NCBI GenBank assembly: GCA_034435955.1
Contig: DAOTWA010000029.1
Span: 1-33,259 of the forward strand
Direction of reading: 5' to 3'
Source: DAOTWA01 sp034435955
GTDB lineage: Bacteria; Chloroflexota; Anaerolineae; Anaerolineales; Anaerolineaceae
DNA: 33,259 bases
Notes under the pieces: model-generated
What the model saw: only the letters and a program-made list of their open reading frames with translations
Database searches by the model: none
What the model was told of the DNA's origin: nothing
Shown: in pieces, positions 7,513 to 15,457 of the stretch
Layout of the letters: the number at the start of each line of letters is the position of its first letter
Numbering within the stretch: position 1 is the first letter of the stretch
Program-made: the position numbers and the translations under genes

Positions 7513-7595
7513 AGTATACCATACGGAATGAGAAATTGTCAATATATAAGATTTTTATGTTAAATATTGACTTATGTCGGCGAGTATGTTATACT
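7513..7595. promoter_or_regulatory. Divergent sufR/suf promoters and symmetric operator
   Basis: Plus strand: TTGACT (7567-7572), 17 bases, TATACT (7590-7595) drives sufC. Minus strand: TTGACA (7537-7542), 18 bases, TATACT (7513-7518) drives sufR. GTCAATAT (7538-7545) and ATATTGAC (7564-7571) form an inverted repeat, extended inward by three more pairs after one mismatch. It overlaps both -35 elements, an ideal place for one repressor to control both directions. GGAATGA is also repeated directly at 7496-7502 and 7525-7531. Confidence 0.65.
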
Positions 7596-7686
7596 AGCCA
7601 AGATTTGCGAATAAGTAAGATAAAGTAGATATAAATAGTTATAATACACTTGTGATTAGAAAACAGGACAAAGGAGTCCCGAATCG

Positions 7687-8460
7687 ATGTCTGAGCTGGT
7701 CATTCGCGATCTAAAGGTTGCTATCGAAGGCAAGCAAATTCTCAACGGCGTTAATCTGACCGTGAAGCAGGGCGAAATACACGCCATCATGGGGCCAAAC
7801 GGCACTGGCAAGTCTACGCTGGCCTACACGCTGATGGGCCACCCCCTGTACCAGGTAACTGGAGGGGAAGTGCTATATAAAGGTAAAAATATACTGGAAT
7901 TGCATGCTGATGAGCGCTCGCGCCTGGGATTATTTCTGGCCTTCCAGTACCCGGTGGCGATTTCAGGCGTGACGGTGGCTAACTTCCTGCGCACGGCTAT
8001 CAACGCCCGCCGGCGCGTAGAGAACCCCGAGGATAAAGGCATTCCTATCCCTGAATTCCGTAAGCTGCTCAAAGAGAAGATGGAGCTGCTCAAGATGGAC
8101 GCTTCTTTCGCCGGGCGCTACCTGAACGATGGCTTTTCCGGTGGTGAGAAGAAGCGCGCCGAAATTCTACAGATGGCCATGCTGAAACCCGAGATCGCCA
8201 TCCTGGATGAGACCGATTCCGGCCTGGATATCGACGCTCTGCGCATCGTCGCCGATGGTGTCAACGCGTTGCGCGGGCCCGATCTAGGGGTGCTGGTTAT
8301 CACTCACTATCAGCGCATCCTCAATTACATCAAACCGGACTTCGTCCACGTGATGCTTAACGGGCGCATCGTTGAATCCGGCGATGCCGAGCTGGCTCTG
8401 CACCTGGAAGAGCACGGTTATGAGTGGGTGCGCGAAAAGTACGAAGCTGAACTATCCTGA
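7687..8460 (+). CDS. sufC: Fe-S assembly ATPase SufC
   Basis: This 257-residue ABC-type ATPase works with SufB and SufD in the scaffold complex. It shows Walker A GPNGTGKST (36-44), the Q-loop Q87, the signature FSGGEKKR (150-157), Walker B AILDE with catalytic E175 and the switch histidine H207. Unlike transport ABC proteins it acts in the cytosol, where ATP hydrolysis remodels SufB to form clusters. AAGGAG precedes the ATG. It is the first gene of the rightward suf operon, behind a near-consensus promoter facing SufR. Confidence 0.97.
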   Translation: MSELVIRDLKVAIEGKQILNGVNLTVKQGEIHAIMGPNGTGKSTLAYTLMGHPLYQVTGGEVLYKGKNILELHADERSRLGLFLAFQYPVAISGVTVANFLRTAINARRRVENPEDKGIPIPEFRKLLKEKMELLKMDASFAGRYLNDGFSGGEKKRAEILQMAMLKPEIAILDETDSGLDIDALRIVADGVNALRGPDLGVLVITHYQRILNYIKPDFVHVMLNGRIVESGDAELALHLEEHGYEWVREKYEAELS

Positions 8461-8531
8461 CATCATCATCCCGGCCTGCCGCCTGCCTTTGATCTTTACG
8501 CCGCCAGCAGACCGGTTTATTGGAGGAATTT

Positions 8532-9944
8532 ATGAGTGCCGGACCGCAAGCTGATTTCCTGGAACAATTGGGTGAATATCGGTATGGTTTTCGCGACCCT
8601 GACACCTACGTGTTCAAGGCACGTAAGGGCCTGGATCGCAAGGTGGTGGAGCAGATTTCCTACATGAAGGGGGAACCCCAGTGGATGCTGGAGTTCCGTC
8701 TGAAGGCGCTCGACCACTTCATGAAGCGGCCCATGCCTACCTGGGGAGCCGACCTTTCTCAACTTAACCTGGACGATATCTATTATTATGTGAAACCCGC
8801 CGAAAAAGAGGGTCGGACTTGGGAGGAAGTGCCCGAGACGATCAAAAACACCTTCGAACGCTTGGGCATCCCTGAAGCGGAGCGTAAATTTCTGGCGGGC
8901 GTCGGCGCGCAGTACGAGTCCGAGATGGTCTACCACAACATTCAGGAAAGCCTTAAGAAGTTGGGCGTCATCTTTGTCAGCATCGAACATGGGCTGCGCG
9001 ATTATCCCGATCTCTTCCGTCAGTATTTTGGCACGGTGATCCCCATCGAAGACAACAAATTCGCTGCGTTGAATAGCGCGGTTTGGTCGGGTGGATCGTT
9101 CATCTACGTGCCAAAGGGCGTCAAGGTAGATCTACCGCTGCAGGCTTATTTCCGTCTGAACTCGGCTAACATCGGCCAGTTCGAGCGCACCTTGATCATC
9201 GCAGACGAAGGTGCGCAGGTGCATTATGTGGAAGGATGCACCGCCCCGCAGTATTCTACTGATTCGTTTCACAGCGGTGTGATCGAGATCGTGGTCAACA
9301 AAGGCGCGCGCGTGCGCTACACCACCATACAGAACTGGTCGACCAATGTGTACAACCTGGTTACTCAGCGGGCCAAAGTATTTGAAGGCGGCACGATGGA
9401 ATGGGTGGACGCCAACCTGGGTTCCAAGGTGACGATGAAATATCCGTCCTGCTACCTGATGGAGCCAGGAGCGCACGGAGAGGTGCTTTCGATGGCTTTC
9501 GCCGGTCCCGGACAGCATCAGGACGCCGGCGGTAAGATGCTGCACTTCGCTCCGCACACCAGCAGCAAGATCACCTCCAAATCGATCAGCAAAGGCAGCG
9601 GGCGGGCTTCGTACCGCGGGTTGGTAAAAGTTTACAACGGCGCGGATGACGTCAAGTCCAACGTGGTGTGCGATGCGCTTCTGCTCGATTCGCAGGCGCG
9701 CTCCGATACGTATCCTTATATCGAAATCGATGAAGACAACGTGACCATCGGCCATGAAGCATCTGTTTCCAAGGTGGGGGAGGAACAGCTCTTCTACCTC
9801 ATGAGCCGCGGTCTGAGCGAAGAAGAAGCAACCACCATGGTGGTCTCGGGCTTCATCGAACCGTTGGTTAAAGAGCTGCCCATGGAATACGCCGTGGAGA
9901 TGAACCGGCTGATCCAGCTACAGATGGCCGGTTCAGTCGGATAA
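8532..9944 (+). CDS. sufB: Fe-S scaffold protein SufB
   Basis: This 470-residue protein is the core scaffold on which clusters are built. It has the SufB beta-helix region (SGGSFIYVPKGVKVDLPLQ) and the C-terminal segment GEEQLFYLMSRGLSEEEA with KELPMEYAVEMNRLI. The latter is characteristic of SufB from Gram-positive-type SUF systems. The C-terminal helical part binds SufC. The start is ATG at 8532 because GGAGG lies at 8522-8526; an upstream TTG at 8520 overlaps that site. It follows sufC after 71 bases and is separated from sufD by a strong hairpin. Confidence 0.97.
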   Translation: MSAGPQADFLEQLGEYRYGFRDPDTYVFKARKGLDRKVVEQISYMKGEPQWMLEFRLKALDHFMKRPMPTWGADLSQLNLDDIYYYVKPAEKEGRTWEEVPETIKNTFERLGIPEAERKFLAGVGAQYESEMVYHNIQESLKKLGVIFVSIEHGLRDYPDLFRQYFGTVIPIEDNKFAALNSAVWSGGSFIYVPKGVKVDLPLQAYFRLNSANIGQFERTLIIADEGAQVHYVEGCTAPQYSTDSFHSGVIEIVVNKGARVRYTTIQNWSTNVYNLVTQRAKVFEGGTMEWVDANLGSKVTMKYPSCYLMEPGAHGEVLSMAFAGPGQHQDAGGKMLHFAPHTSSKITSKSISKGSGRASYRGLVKVYNGADDVKSNVVCDALLLDSQARSDTYPYIEIDEDNVTIGHEASVSKVGEEQLFYLMSRGLSEEEATTMVVSGFIEPLVKELPMEYAVEMNRLIQLQMAGSVG

Positions 9945-9958
9945 GATGACGAAATCCC

Positions 9959-9990
9959 GGGTAGCGAAGGAAACAAAGCCTTCGCTACCC
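9959..9990 (+). other. Strong intercistronic hairpin, sufB-sufD
   Basis: GGGTAGCGAAGG (9959-9970) and CCTTCGCTACCC (9979-9990) form a perfect 12-bp stem with an 8-base loop. No T run follows, so it is unlikely to be a full terminator. It could stabilise the upstream sufCB message or lower sufD expression. Confidence 0.7.
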
Positions 9991-10042
9991 AATCGAATCG
10001 GTCGGGTTTGTAAATAGAGAATAAACGGAGTAAGTAAGTGTG

Positions 10043-11404
10043 ATGGCGGAGAGACCGAAAATAATTGTCCGAACACAGCGAGAGGAAAAGCCGGCGGCAG
10101 GTGGGTTCCAATTGAGCGAAGAGATGATACCGGCCAGTGCGAGCAATTTCGTGCGCGATTATCGGTTAAAAGCTTGGCAGGTCTTCAATGCTCTGGGTAT
10201 GCCGACAAACCAGGATGAGGCCTGGCGGCGTACGGATGTCTCACACATCCCCTTTGGTTTATTTACGCCGCCGGTAAAGGACGCTTATCTGGACCTGGCG
10301 CCAGTGCCCGAGGAGCTGCTCAAACCTGTGGCGGGAGAATCCCACGCGGGACAGGTGATCCTGGTCCCGGGTGGTGCGCAAAGCCATTTGGATGATGACC
10401 TGGCGGCCAAGGGTGTGGTATTCACTGACCTGCAGACCGCTGAGCAGCACCATGCGGAGCTGCTGGCTCAGTTGATGGGCCGGATCGTGAAGAGCGACGA
10501 AGGCAAATTTGCGGCTCTGGCAAGCGCCTTTTACCAGAATGGCGTGTTCTTGTATGTTCCGCGCGGCGTCGAAATCCGCAAGCCCTTACATAGCCTGTTA
10601 TGGGGACCTGGAAAGAACATGGCGCTTTTTTCTCACCTGCTGATATGGCTGGAAGAAGGAGCCTCGCTGACTTACGTGCATGAGAACGCCTCACCCGATG
10701 AAAGGCCAGACCAGACCCTTCACGCGGGCATCGTAGAGATACACGTCGGTCCAGCGGCCAACCTGAGCTTCGTCGAGCTGCAATCGTGGGGCGAGCACGT
10801 ATGGAATTTCACCCACGAGCGGGCGCAGGTGGAGAGGGATGGCAACCTCGAGTGGATCTTCGGCGCCATTGGCAGCCGGCTGACCAAGAATTTCTCCACC
10901 CTCGATCTGGTCGGGTTAGGAGCAACCGGTCGCATGTCCGGCTTTTATTTCACCGATGACAACCAGCATCTGGATCATGACACCCAGCAGAACCATCTGG
11001 CGCCGCGTACCACCAGCGATTTGCTTTTCAAAGGCGCCCTTTCTGGAAAAAGCCGCTCCGTCTGGCAGGGCATGATTTATGTCGCTCCTGGAGCGATAAA
11101 GACTGATGGCTATCAGGCTAACCGCAATTTGGTGCTCAGCCCGAATGCACGCGCCGATTCGATCCCGGGGTTGGAAATTCTGGCCGACGACGTGCGCTGC
11201 ACGCACGGCGCCACGGTTGGAAAGGTCGATGAGGAGCAGATATTCTATCTGCGCAGCCGAGGCCTGCCCAAAGGCGAGGCCGAAAGATTGATCGTAGAGG
11301 GCTTTTTCGATCCGATCATGCAGCGCATCCCCTTCGAAGGAGTGCGACAGCGGTTCCAGCAGGCCATTCATGAGAAGATGGAAGGAATGGTAGTAAACGA
11401 ATAA
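10043..11404 (+). CDS. sufD: Fe-S assembly protein SufD
   Basis: This protein of about 453 residues is a SufB paralogue and the third part of the SufBCD complex. It supports iron entry and complex stability. It has the same beta-helix core (GVFLYVPRGVEIRKPLHSLLW) and the ending DEEQIFYLRSRGLPKGEAERL that interacts with SufC. The N terminus has the typical SufD helical region with EAWRRTDV. Two adjacent starts, GTG at 10040 and ATG at 10043, follow a GGAG at 10027-10030; either is possible. It lies downstream of the 12-bp hairpin. Confidence 0.95.
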   Translation: MAERPKIIVRTQREEKPAAGGFQLSEEMIPASASNFVRDYRLKAWQVFNALGMPTNQDEAWRRTDVSHIPFGLFTPPVKDAYLDLAPVPEELLKPVAGESHAGQVILVPGGAQSHLDDDLAAKGVVFTDLQTAEQHHAELLAQLMGRIVKSDEGKFAALASAFYQNGVFLYVPRGVEIRKPLHSLLWGPGKNMALFSHLLIWLEEGASLTYVHENASPDERPDQTLHAGIVEIHVGPAANLSFVELQSWGEHVWNFTHERAQVERDGNLEWIFGAIGSRLTKNFSTLDLVGLGATGRMSGFYFTDDNQHLDHDTQQNHLAPRTTSDLLFKGALSGKSRSVWQGMIYVAPGAIKTDGYQANRNLVLSPNARADSIPGLEILADDVRCTHGATVGKVDEEQIFYLRSRGLPKGEAERLIVEGFFDPIMQRIPFEGVRQRFQQAIHEKMEGMVVNE

Positions 11405-11474
11405 CAAGAGGCTTGACAGGTTGGTGTAAAATTAAATGATTACCTGTCAAATCCGTGAAACCGCAGGAGAAAGA

Positions 11475-11768
11475 ATGGCAAGCCATGTTCCGTTCATGAA
11501 ATCGCCAGAATCCGAGAAAATTTACGATGTAGGCGATCAGGTTGAAGTCTATTGTGATCACGAGAAGAATGGGCAGCGGGTGCGAGGCTGGCTGAAAGGG
11601 ATTGTGGTGCAGGTGGACGCGAAAATGGTCGCCGTCCAGTTTCGCTCAAATGTGTTCTTGACCGATGGGTGGATGGTGCCGGATCACATCCTCTGGTTCC
11701 CGGTTAATTCCCCTCATATCCGCTTCCCGCAGAAGAAGCAGACCAGGGCGATTGCCAATGCCGAATGA
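11475..11768 (+). CDS. Small SH3/KOW-like protein within the suf operon
   Basis: This 97-residue protein is not recognised. The centre (about 15-58) reads as a run of short beta strands, VGDQVEVYCD, RGWLKGIVVQVD and KMVAVQFRSN. That is the pattern of an SH3-like or KOW barrel, and tryptophan-rich WMVPDHILWFP follows. It has one cysteine and no membrane segment or signal peptide. The ATG at 11475 is preceded by AGGAG at good spacing; an in-frame ATG at 11436 has none. It sits in the same direction between sufD and sufS, 32 bases before the latter, so it is probably cotranscribed. A link to SUF is only guilt by association. Confidence 0.75.
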   Translation: MASHVPFMKSPESEKIYDVGDQVEVYCDHEKNGQRVRGWLKGIVVQVDAKMVAVQFRSNVFLTDGWMVPDHILWFPVNSPHIRFPQKKQTRAIANAE

Positions 11769-11800
11769 ACTGGTAAAAACATCACGAGTCCTTATTTGCC

Positions 11801-13030
11801 ATGCTGGACGTTGACCGCATCCGAGCCGATTTTCCCATCCTGAGCCGCGAGGTGCGGCCCGGCATCCCGCTGATTTATCTGGATTCGGCCGCCACTTCCC
11901 AAAAACCGACGGTCGTGATCCAGTCCATGGATGAGTTTTATCGCCGACAAAACGCGAACATCCATCGTGGCCTCCACACGCTGGCTGAGGAGGCCACGGC
12001 GGCTTATGAAGAGGCGCGGGCACGCGTGGCTGCATTTATTGGCTCTCCCGATGCGCGCCAGGTCATCTTTACCCGCAATACTACCGAAGCGATCAACCTG
12101 GTCGCGCAGACCTGGGGGCGCGCCAACCTGAAAGCCGGTGATGTGATCATTCTGACCGAGATGGAGCACCACTCCAATCTGGTCCCCTGGCAGATGCTGG
12201 CGGCGGAGAAGTCACTGCGCCTGGAATTCATCCCCATTAACATGGACGGACGCCTGGACTTGGAAGAATATCTCCGCCTGCTGGATCTGAAGCCGAAGCT
12301 GGTGGCTTTCACACACATGTCCAACGTCTTGGGAACGATTACGCCAGCGAAGGAAATCATCTCGCAGGCTCACCGCGCTGGGGCGATTGCGCTGGTCGAT
12401 GGCGCCCAGGCTGTGCCGCATTTTCCGGTCAATGTCCAGGAGCTTGAAGCGGACTTTCTGGCCTTCTCGGCCCATAAGATGTGCGGGCCGACTGGCATTG
12501 GCGCGCTGTATGGGCGACGGGATCTTCTGGAGAGCATGCCCCCGTTCCTGGGTGGCGGGGATATGATCAAGCGGGTCTACCTGCGCAACTTCACGCCCAA
12601 CGAGGTGCCGCACAAGTTCGAAGCTGGCACGCCGGCCATTGCCGAGGCGGTCGGTTTCGGGGCAGCGGTGGATTACCTGAGCGCAGTGGGAATGGAGGCA
12701 ATTGCCGAGCACGAGCAGATGGTCACCTCCTATGCGATGGAGCGCCTGGAAGAAATCCCTTCTCTGCACTTGCTCGGACCAACCTCGGCCGATCACAAGG
12801 GTGGCGTGGTGTCCTTTTCCCTTGAGGACATCCATCCGCACGATGTGGCCCAGATTCTGGACAGCAGCGGCATCGCCATCCGCGCAGGACATCACTGTGC
12901 CATGCCACTGCACGAAAAATATGGCCTTCCGGCCAGCTCGAGGGCCAGTTTTTACTTGTACAATCGCGTAGACGAAGTGGATCGCCTGGTGGAGGGCATT
13001 TACAAAGTCAAACGCATGTTCGGGGCGTAG
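11801..13030 (+). CDS. sufS: Cysteine desulfurase SufS
   Basis: This 409-residue PLP enzyme is a group II cysteine desulfurase. It removes sulfur from cysteine, leaving alanine, and passes it as persulfide to SufU. The PLP lysine is K226 in SAHKMCGPTG. The persulfide-carrying cysteine is C366 in RAGHHCAMPLH, the short active-site loop of SufS rather than IscS or NifS. The H/N segment TEMEHHSNLVPW (119-130) is also typical. It is followed by sufU, its expected partner. The ribosome site before the ATG is weak. Confidence 0.97.
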   Translation: MLDVDRIRADFPILSREVRPGIPLIYLDSAATSQKPTVVIQSMDEFYRRQNANIHRGLHTLAEEATAAYEEARARVAAFIGSPDARQVIFTRNTTEAINLVAQTWGRANLKAGDVIILTEMEHHSNLVPWQMLAAEKSLRLEFIPINMDGRLDLEEYLRLLDLKPKLVAFTHMSNVLGTITPAKEIISQAHRAGAIALVDGAQAVPHFPVNVQELEADFLAFSAHKMCGPTGIGALYGRRDLLESMPPFLGGGDMIKRVYLRNFTPNEVPHKFEAGTPAIAEAVGFGAAVDYLSAVGMEAIAEHEQMVTSYAMERLEEIPSLHLLGPTSADHKGGVVSFSLEDIHPHDVAQILDSSGIAIRAGHHCAMPLHEKYGLPASSRASFYLYNRVDEVDRLVEGIYKVKRMFGA

Positions 13031-13073
13031 GCGGGCGAACGGAGCCGTAAATTTTCCGGACATTGAGGCGACT

Positions 13074-13472
13074 GTGGACGATTTTTATCGCGAAGTCATC
13101 ATCGACCGTTATAAAAACCCGCTCCACCGCGGGGTTCTTGAACCGCATGACATTACCTTCGAGGACGAGAACCCTCTGTGCGGTGATCATATCCGCATTG
13201 ATCTGACCCTGGATGAGCAGGGCAGGGTGTCTAAAGCGGTATTCAACGGCCATGGCTGCGCCATCTCACAAGCTTCGGCCGATCTACTGCTCGATACAGT
13301 GGTGGGCAAAACGGTTGACGAGATTAAAGCACTGCAGAAACAGGATGTGCTTGATCTGTTAGGGATCGAGCTCGGACCGGTGCGCCTGAAATGCGCCCTG
13401 CTGCCGCTTAAGGTGCTCAAAGCAGGCGTGTACGGTCTTGGGGAGGCGGATGACAGTCTGGTCGAGGGCTAG
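13074..13472 (+). CDS. sufU: SufU-type sulfur acceptor
   Basis: This 132-residue protein is of the IscU-like fold. The three conserved cysteines are C36 (NPLCGD), C62 (GHGCAIS) and C107 (LKCALLP), with D38. In Gram-positive-type SUF systems SufU binds zinc through these residues, docks on SufS and accepts the persulfide. That fits its place right after sufS. The start is GTG at 13074, preceded by GAGG. The insertion after the second cysteine is compatible with SufU rather than IscU. No sufE is present in the window. Confidence 0.94.
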   Translation: MDDFYREVIIDRYKNPLHRGVLEPHDITFEDENPLCGDHIRIDLTLDEQGRVSKAVFNGHGCAISQASADLLLDTVVGKTVDEIKALQKQDVLDLLGIELGPVRLKCALLPLKVLKAGVYGLGEADDSLVEG

Positions 13473-13489
13473 TTCGCGGGGGACCGAGG

Positions 13490-13843
13490 ATGAATTTCAA
13501 TTACACCAAACTTGACGAGAAAGAATGTGTGTTTTATGCCATCGCGCCGGTCGAGGCGTTGCCCAATGGCGAGCGGCTTTTCCTTGAGATCGATGGGCGG
13601 CCTATCGTGGTGTTCAATATCGCCGGACACCTGTACGCCATCGGCGATGTCTGCACGCACGATGAAGGCCCGCTCGGTGATGGCGAGCTGAACGGTTACG
13701 AGGTCACCTGCCCCCGACATGGAGCCCGGTTCGACGTGCGCACCGGCAAAGCTTTAACCCTGCCAGCCGTAATTGACACACCGGCTTATCCGGTGCGCGT
13801 GGTGGACGGCCAGATCGAGATCGGCGTCCCGGTCAGCGAATAA
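13490..13843 (+). CDS. Rieske-type [2Fe-2S] ferredoxin
   Basis: This 117-residue single-domain Rieske protein binds its cluster by C55/H57 (CTHDEGPLGDG) and C74/H77 (CPRHGARFD). It has no membrane anchor or signal, so it is a soluble cytosolic electron carrier of the biphenyl-dioxygenase ferredoxin type. It starts 17 bases after sufU and ends the operon. Rieske ferredoxins occur in some actinobacterial suf operons, so it may feed electrons to cluster assembly, but this is not proven. GGGGGA lies upstream of the ATG. Confidence 0.93.
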   Translation: MNFNYTKLDEKECVFYAIAPVEALPNGERLFLEIDGRPIVVFNIAGHLYAIGDVCTHDEGPLGDGELNGYEVTCPRHGARFDVRTGKALTLPAVIDTPAYPVRVVDGQIEIGVPVSE

Positions 13844-13964
13844 ATGCCCATTTCCCTTTTGCTGGAAGACAATCATTTCTATATTAAATTGAATATGCCT
13901 CGCAGAGATGAATGACTGCAAGGCATGACCGTATCTGACCTTAGAAAACCGAGGTCGCTGTCTT

Positions 13965-14624
13965 CTAGCCTGGGCAGCCAAACGCGCCCACGATCCTGAG
14001 GGTGTCGAACCCCTCGGCGAAGGGGCGCTCGGCCAGCGCGCCGTGGCGGATTAACGTGGCGCGGGTGACGGCGGGATCGAAGTAATATTTGCTCGCATAG
14101 GTTTCGTATTGAGCCAGGGCCTCGATTTTTTTCTCCACATCCGCTTCGGACACTTCCACCAGGAAATTGGGAAAGAAACCATAGCTGGAGCGCAGCACGT
14201 CGAAGCCCAGCACGGTCGTGCCACGGAAGGCGCGCAGCGCCTCTTCGGTCACCGTGGCGTGATCCTGGTGCAGATCAGCGCGGGTATGGACGAAAACGAT
14301 CTCCGGCGCATAACTGCGGTTCAGGTCGATCAGGTATTCAAGGATCTCCTGACGGGCGTGAGGGAAACGCCGGGTCTCGAAAGTGCCCACGACCACTTTA
14401 TCGCGCGGCACACCCAGCACCGCCATGCTGCGATAGAGCTCATTGACCACATTTTTAAGCGCCGGGTTCTTCTGGTTATCGGAAAGGGTGACGCACAGCA
14501 GATCGGTTTGTTCACGGATGTGAGCGATCAACGCCCCGCAACCCAGCTCGATATCGTCGGGGTGTGCGCCGATGAAACATATGCGCTTGCCGTAAAAGAT
14601 CATATCCCGGTTCATGGCGATCAC
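13965..14624 (-). CDS. PIG-L/LmbE-family deacetylase
   Basis: This 219-residue protein has the zinc-binding motifs of the PIG-L family, AHPDDIELGCG (H21, D24) and the HQDH segment (H119-H122). The family removes N-acetyl groups from amino sugars or their conjugates, including intermediates of mycothiol and bacillithiol. The substrate here is unknown. The GTG at 14624 overlaps the stop of the upstream methyltransferase in a GTGA arrangement; an ATG at 14615 is the alternative. No signal peptide is seen. Together with the methyltransferase it closes the leftward hyp run. Confidence 0.88.
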   Translation of the reverse strand: MIAMNRDMIFYGKRICFIGAHPDDIELGCGALIAHIREQTDLLCVTLSDNQKNPALKNVVNELYRSMAVLGVPRDKVVVGTFETRRFPHARQEILEYLIDLNRSYAPEIVFVHTRADLHQDHATVTEEALRAFRGTTVLGFDVLRSSYGFFPNFLVEVSEADVEKKIEALAQYETYASKYYFDPAVTRATLIRHGALAERPFAEGFDTLRIVGAFGCPG

Positions 14625-15421
14625 TTGGTGGCGACGAACCCGCCCACCACTTTGGTCATGACCAGCTCGCCGTCGCGCAGCAGGCGGTATTCGGCTACTT
14701 CTTCGATCTGCTTCATGATCCCCTCGAATTCTTCCTTACCCTGAAAGAAACTGCTCCATAGCTTGCGGTCCTCGGAAAGGGAGGCTCGCGTGTAATCCAG
14801 GAAAGGTTTGACCTCGTTAAACGTCAAGGGGTTCTCGAAGATGTGAACCTCAACGCTCGAAAAGATTGAGCGGATCGTGTCCAGAATTAGGCTGGCATAA
14901 CGGGAAGAGCCTGGCATGGGAGGGATGGATTTGCCGGTGGCGTCGGTGATTATTTCATAAAAAACCTGCTTGTTTTCCGGCATCGGTCCGGTAGTGAATA
15001 GACGACCACCCGGCTTGGTCACCCGGTGCATCTCGCGAATCGTGAAAGGTATGTCGTCCGCGTAGTAAATGGCGAAACAACAGGACACCAGATCGAATTG
15101 ATCGTTTTCGAAAGGGAAGCGCTTATTGAAATCCAGATCGGTGAAACGCACGTTCGCACCCCGGCGCTCGCTTTCCTGGCGGGCTTGTTCCAAAAGCTCG
15201 GGGTTGACATCCCCTCCGGTGATGTCGGCCTGGCCCTCGAGATATCTGTAGAATGACAATACCTGCTTACCTGCGCCGCAACCGACGTCCAAAATGCGCG
15301 AATTCTTCTGCAACTTGAGCAAGTCTAACATCCATTGGTCGATGTCACGGCTGCCGTATTTATTGTGGATATCGATGCGGGTCTGCAAATCATTGGTAGT
15401 TTCCCTGTATTCGAATTTCAT
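14621..15421 (-). CDS. Class I SAM-dependent methyltransferase
   Basis: This 266-residue protein has motif I ILDVGCGAGKQ (43-53), an acidic motif II (GGDVNPELLEQA), FDLVSCCFAIYYADD and PGGRLFTTGP, as in the Methyltransf_11/25 group. The C-terminal part (about 160-266) is a family-specific extension. GAGGAG precedes the ATG. It starts 36 bases after the hypE stop and its own stop overlaps the PIG-L gene. The two probably act on the same small molecule or glycan. A role in hydrogenase maturation is not expected from known biology. Confidence 0.85.
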   Translation of the reverse strand: MKFEYRETTNDLQTRIDIHNKYGSRDIDQWMLDLLKLQKNSRILDVGCGAGKQVLSFYRYLEGQADITGGDVNPELLEQARQESERRGANVRFTDLDFNKRFPFENDQFDLVSCCFAIYYADDIPFTIREMHRVTKPGGRLFTTGPMPENKQVFYEIITDATGKSIPPMPGSSRYASLILDTIRSIFSSVEVHIFENPLTFNEVKPFLDYTRASLSEDRKLWSSFFQGKEEFEGIMKQIEEVAEYRLLRDGELVMTKVVGGFVATK

Positions 15422-15457
15422 GGCTCCTCACTGATATAAGACTTGTAGATCCTTGCT

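Noticed and set aside
11411..11430. TTGACA-like promoter between sufD and the small gene
   Set aside because: The only -10-like sequence is 8 bases away, too close for a sigma70 promoter.
12212..13063. 283-codon minus-strand frame opposite sufS
   Set aside because: It mirrors the SufS coding frame, whose catalytic residues are all present; no ribosome site or motif was seen.
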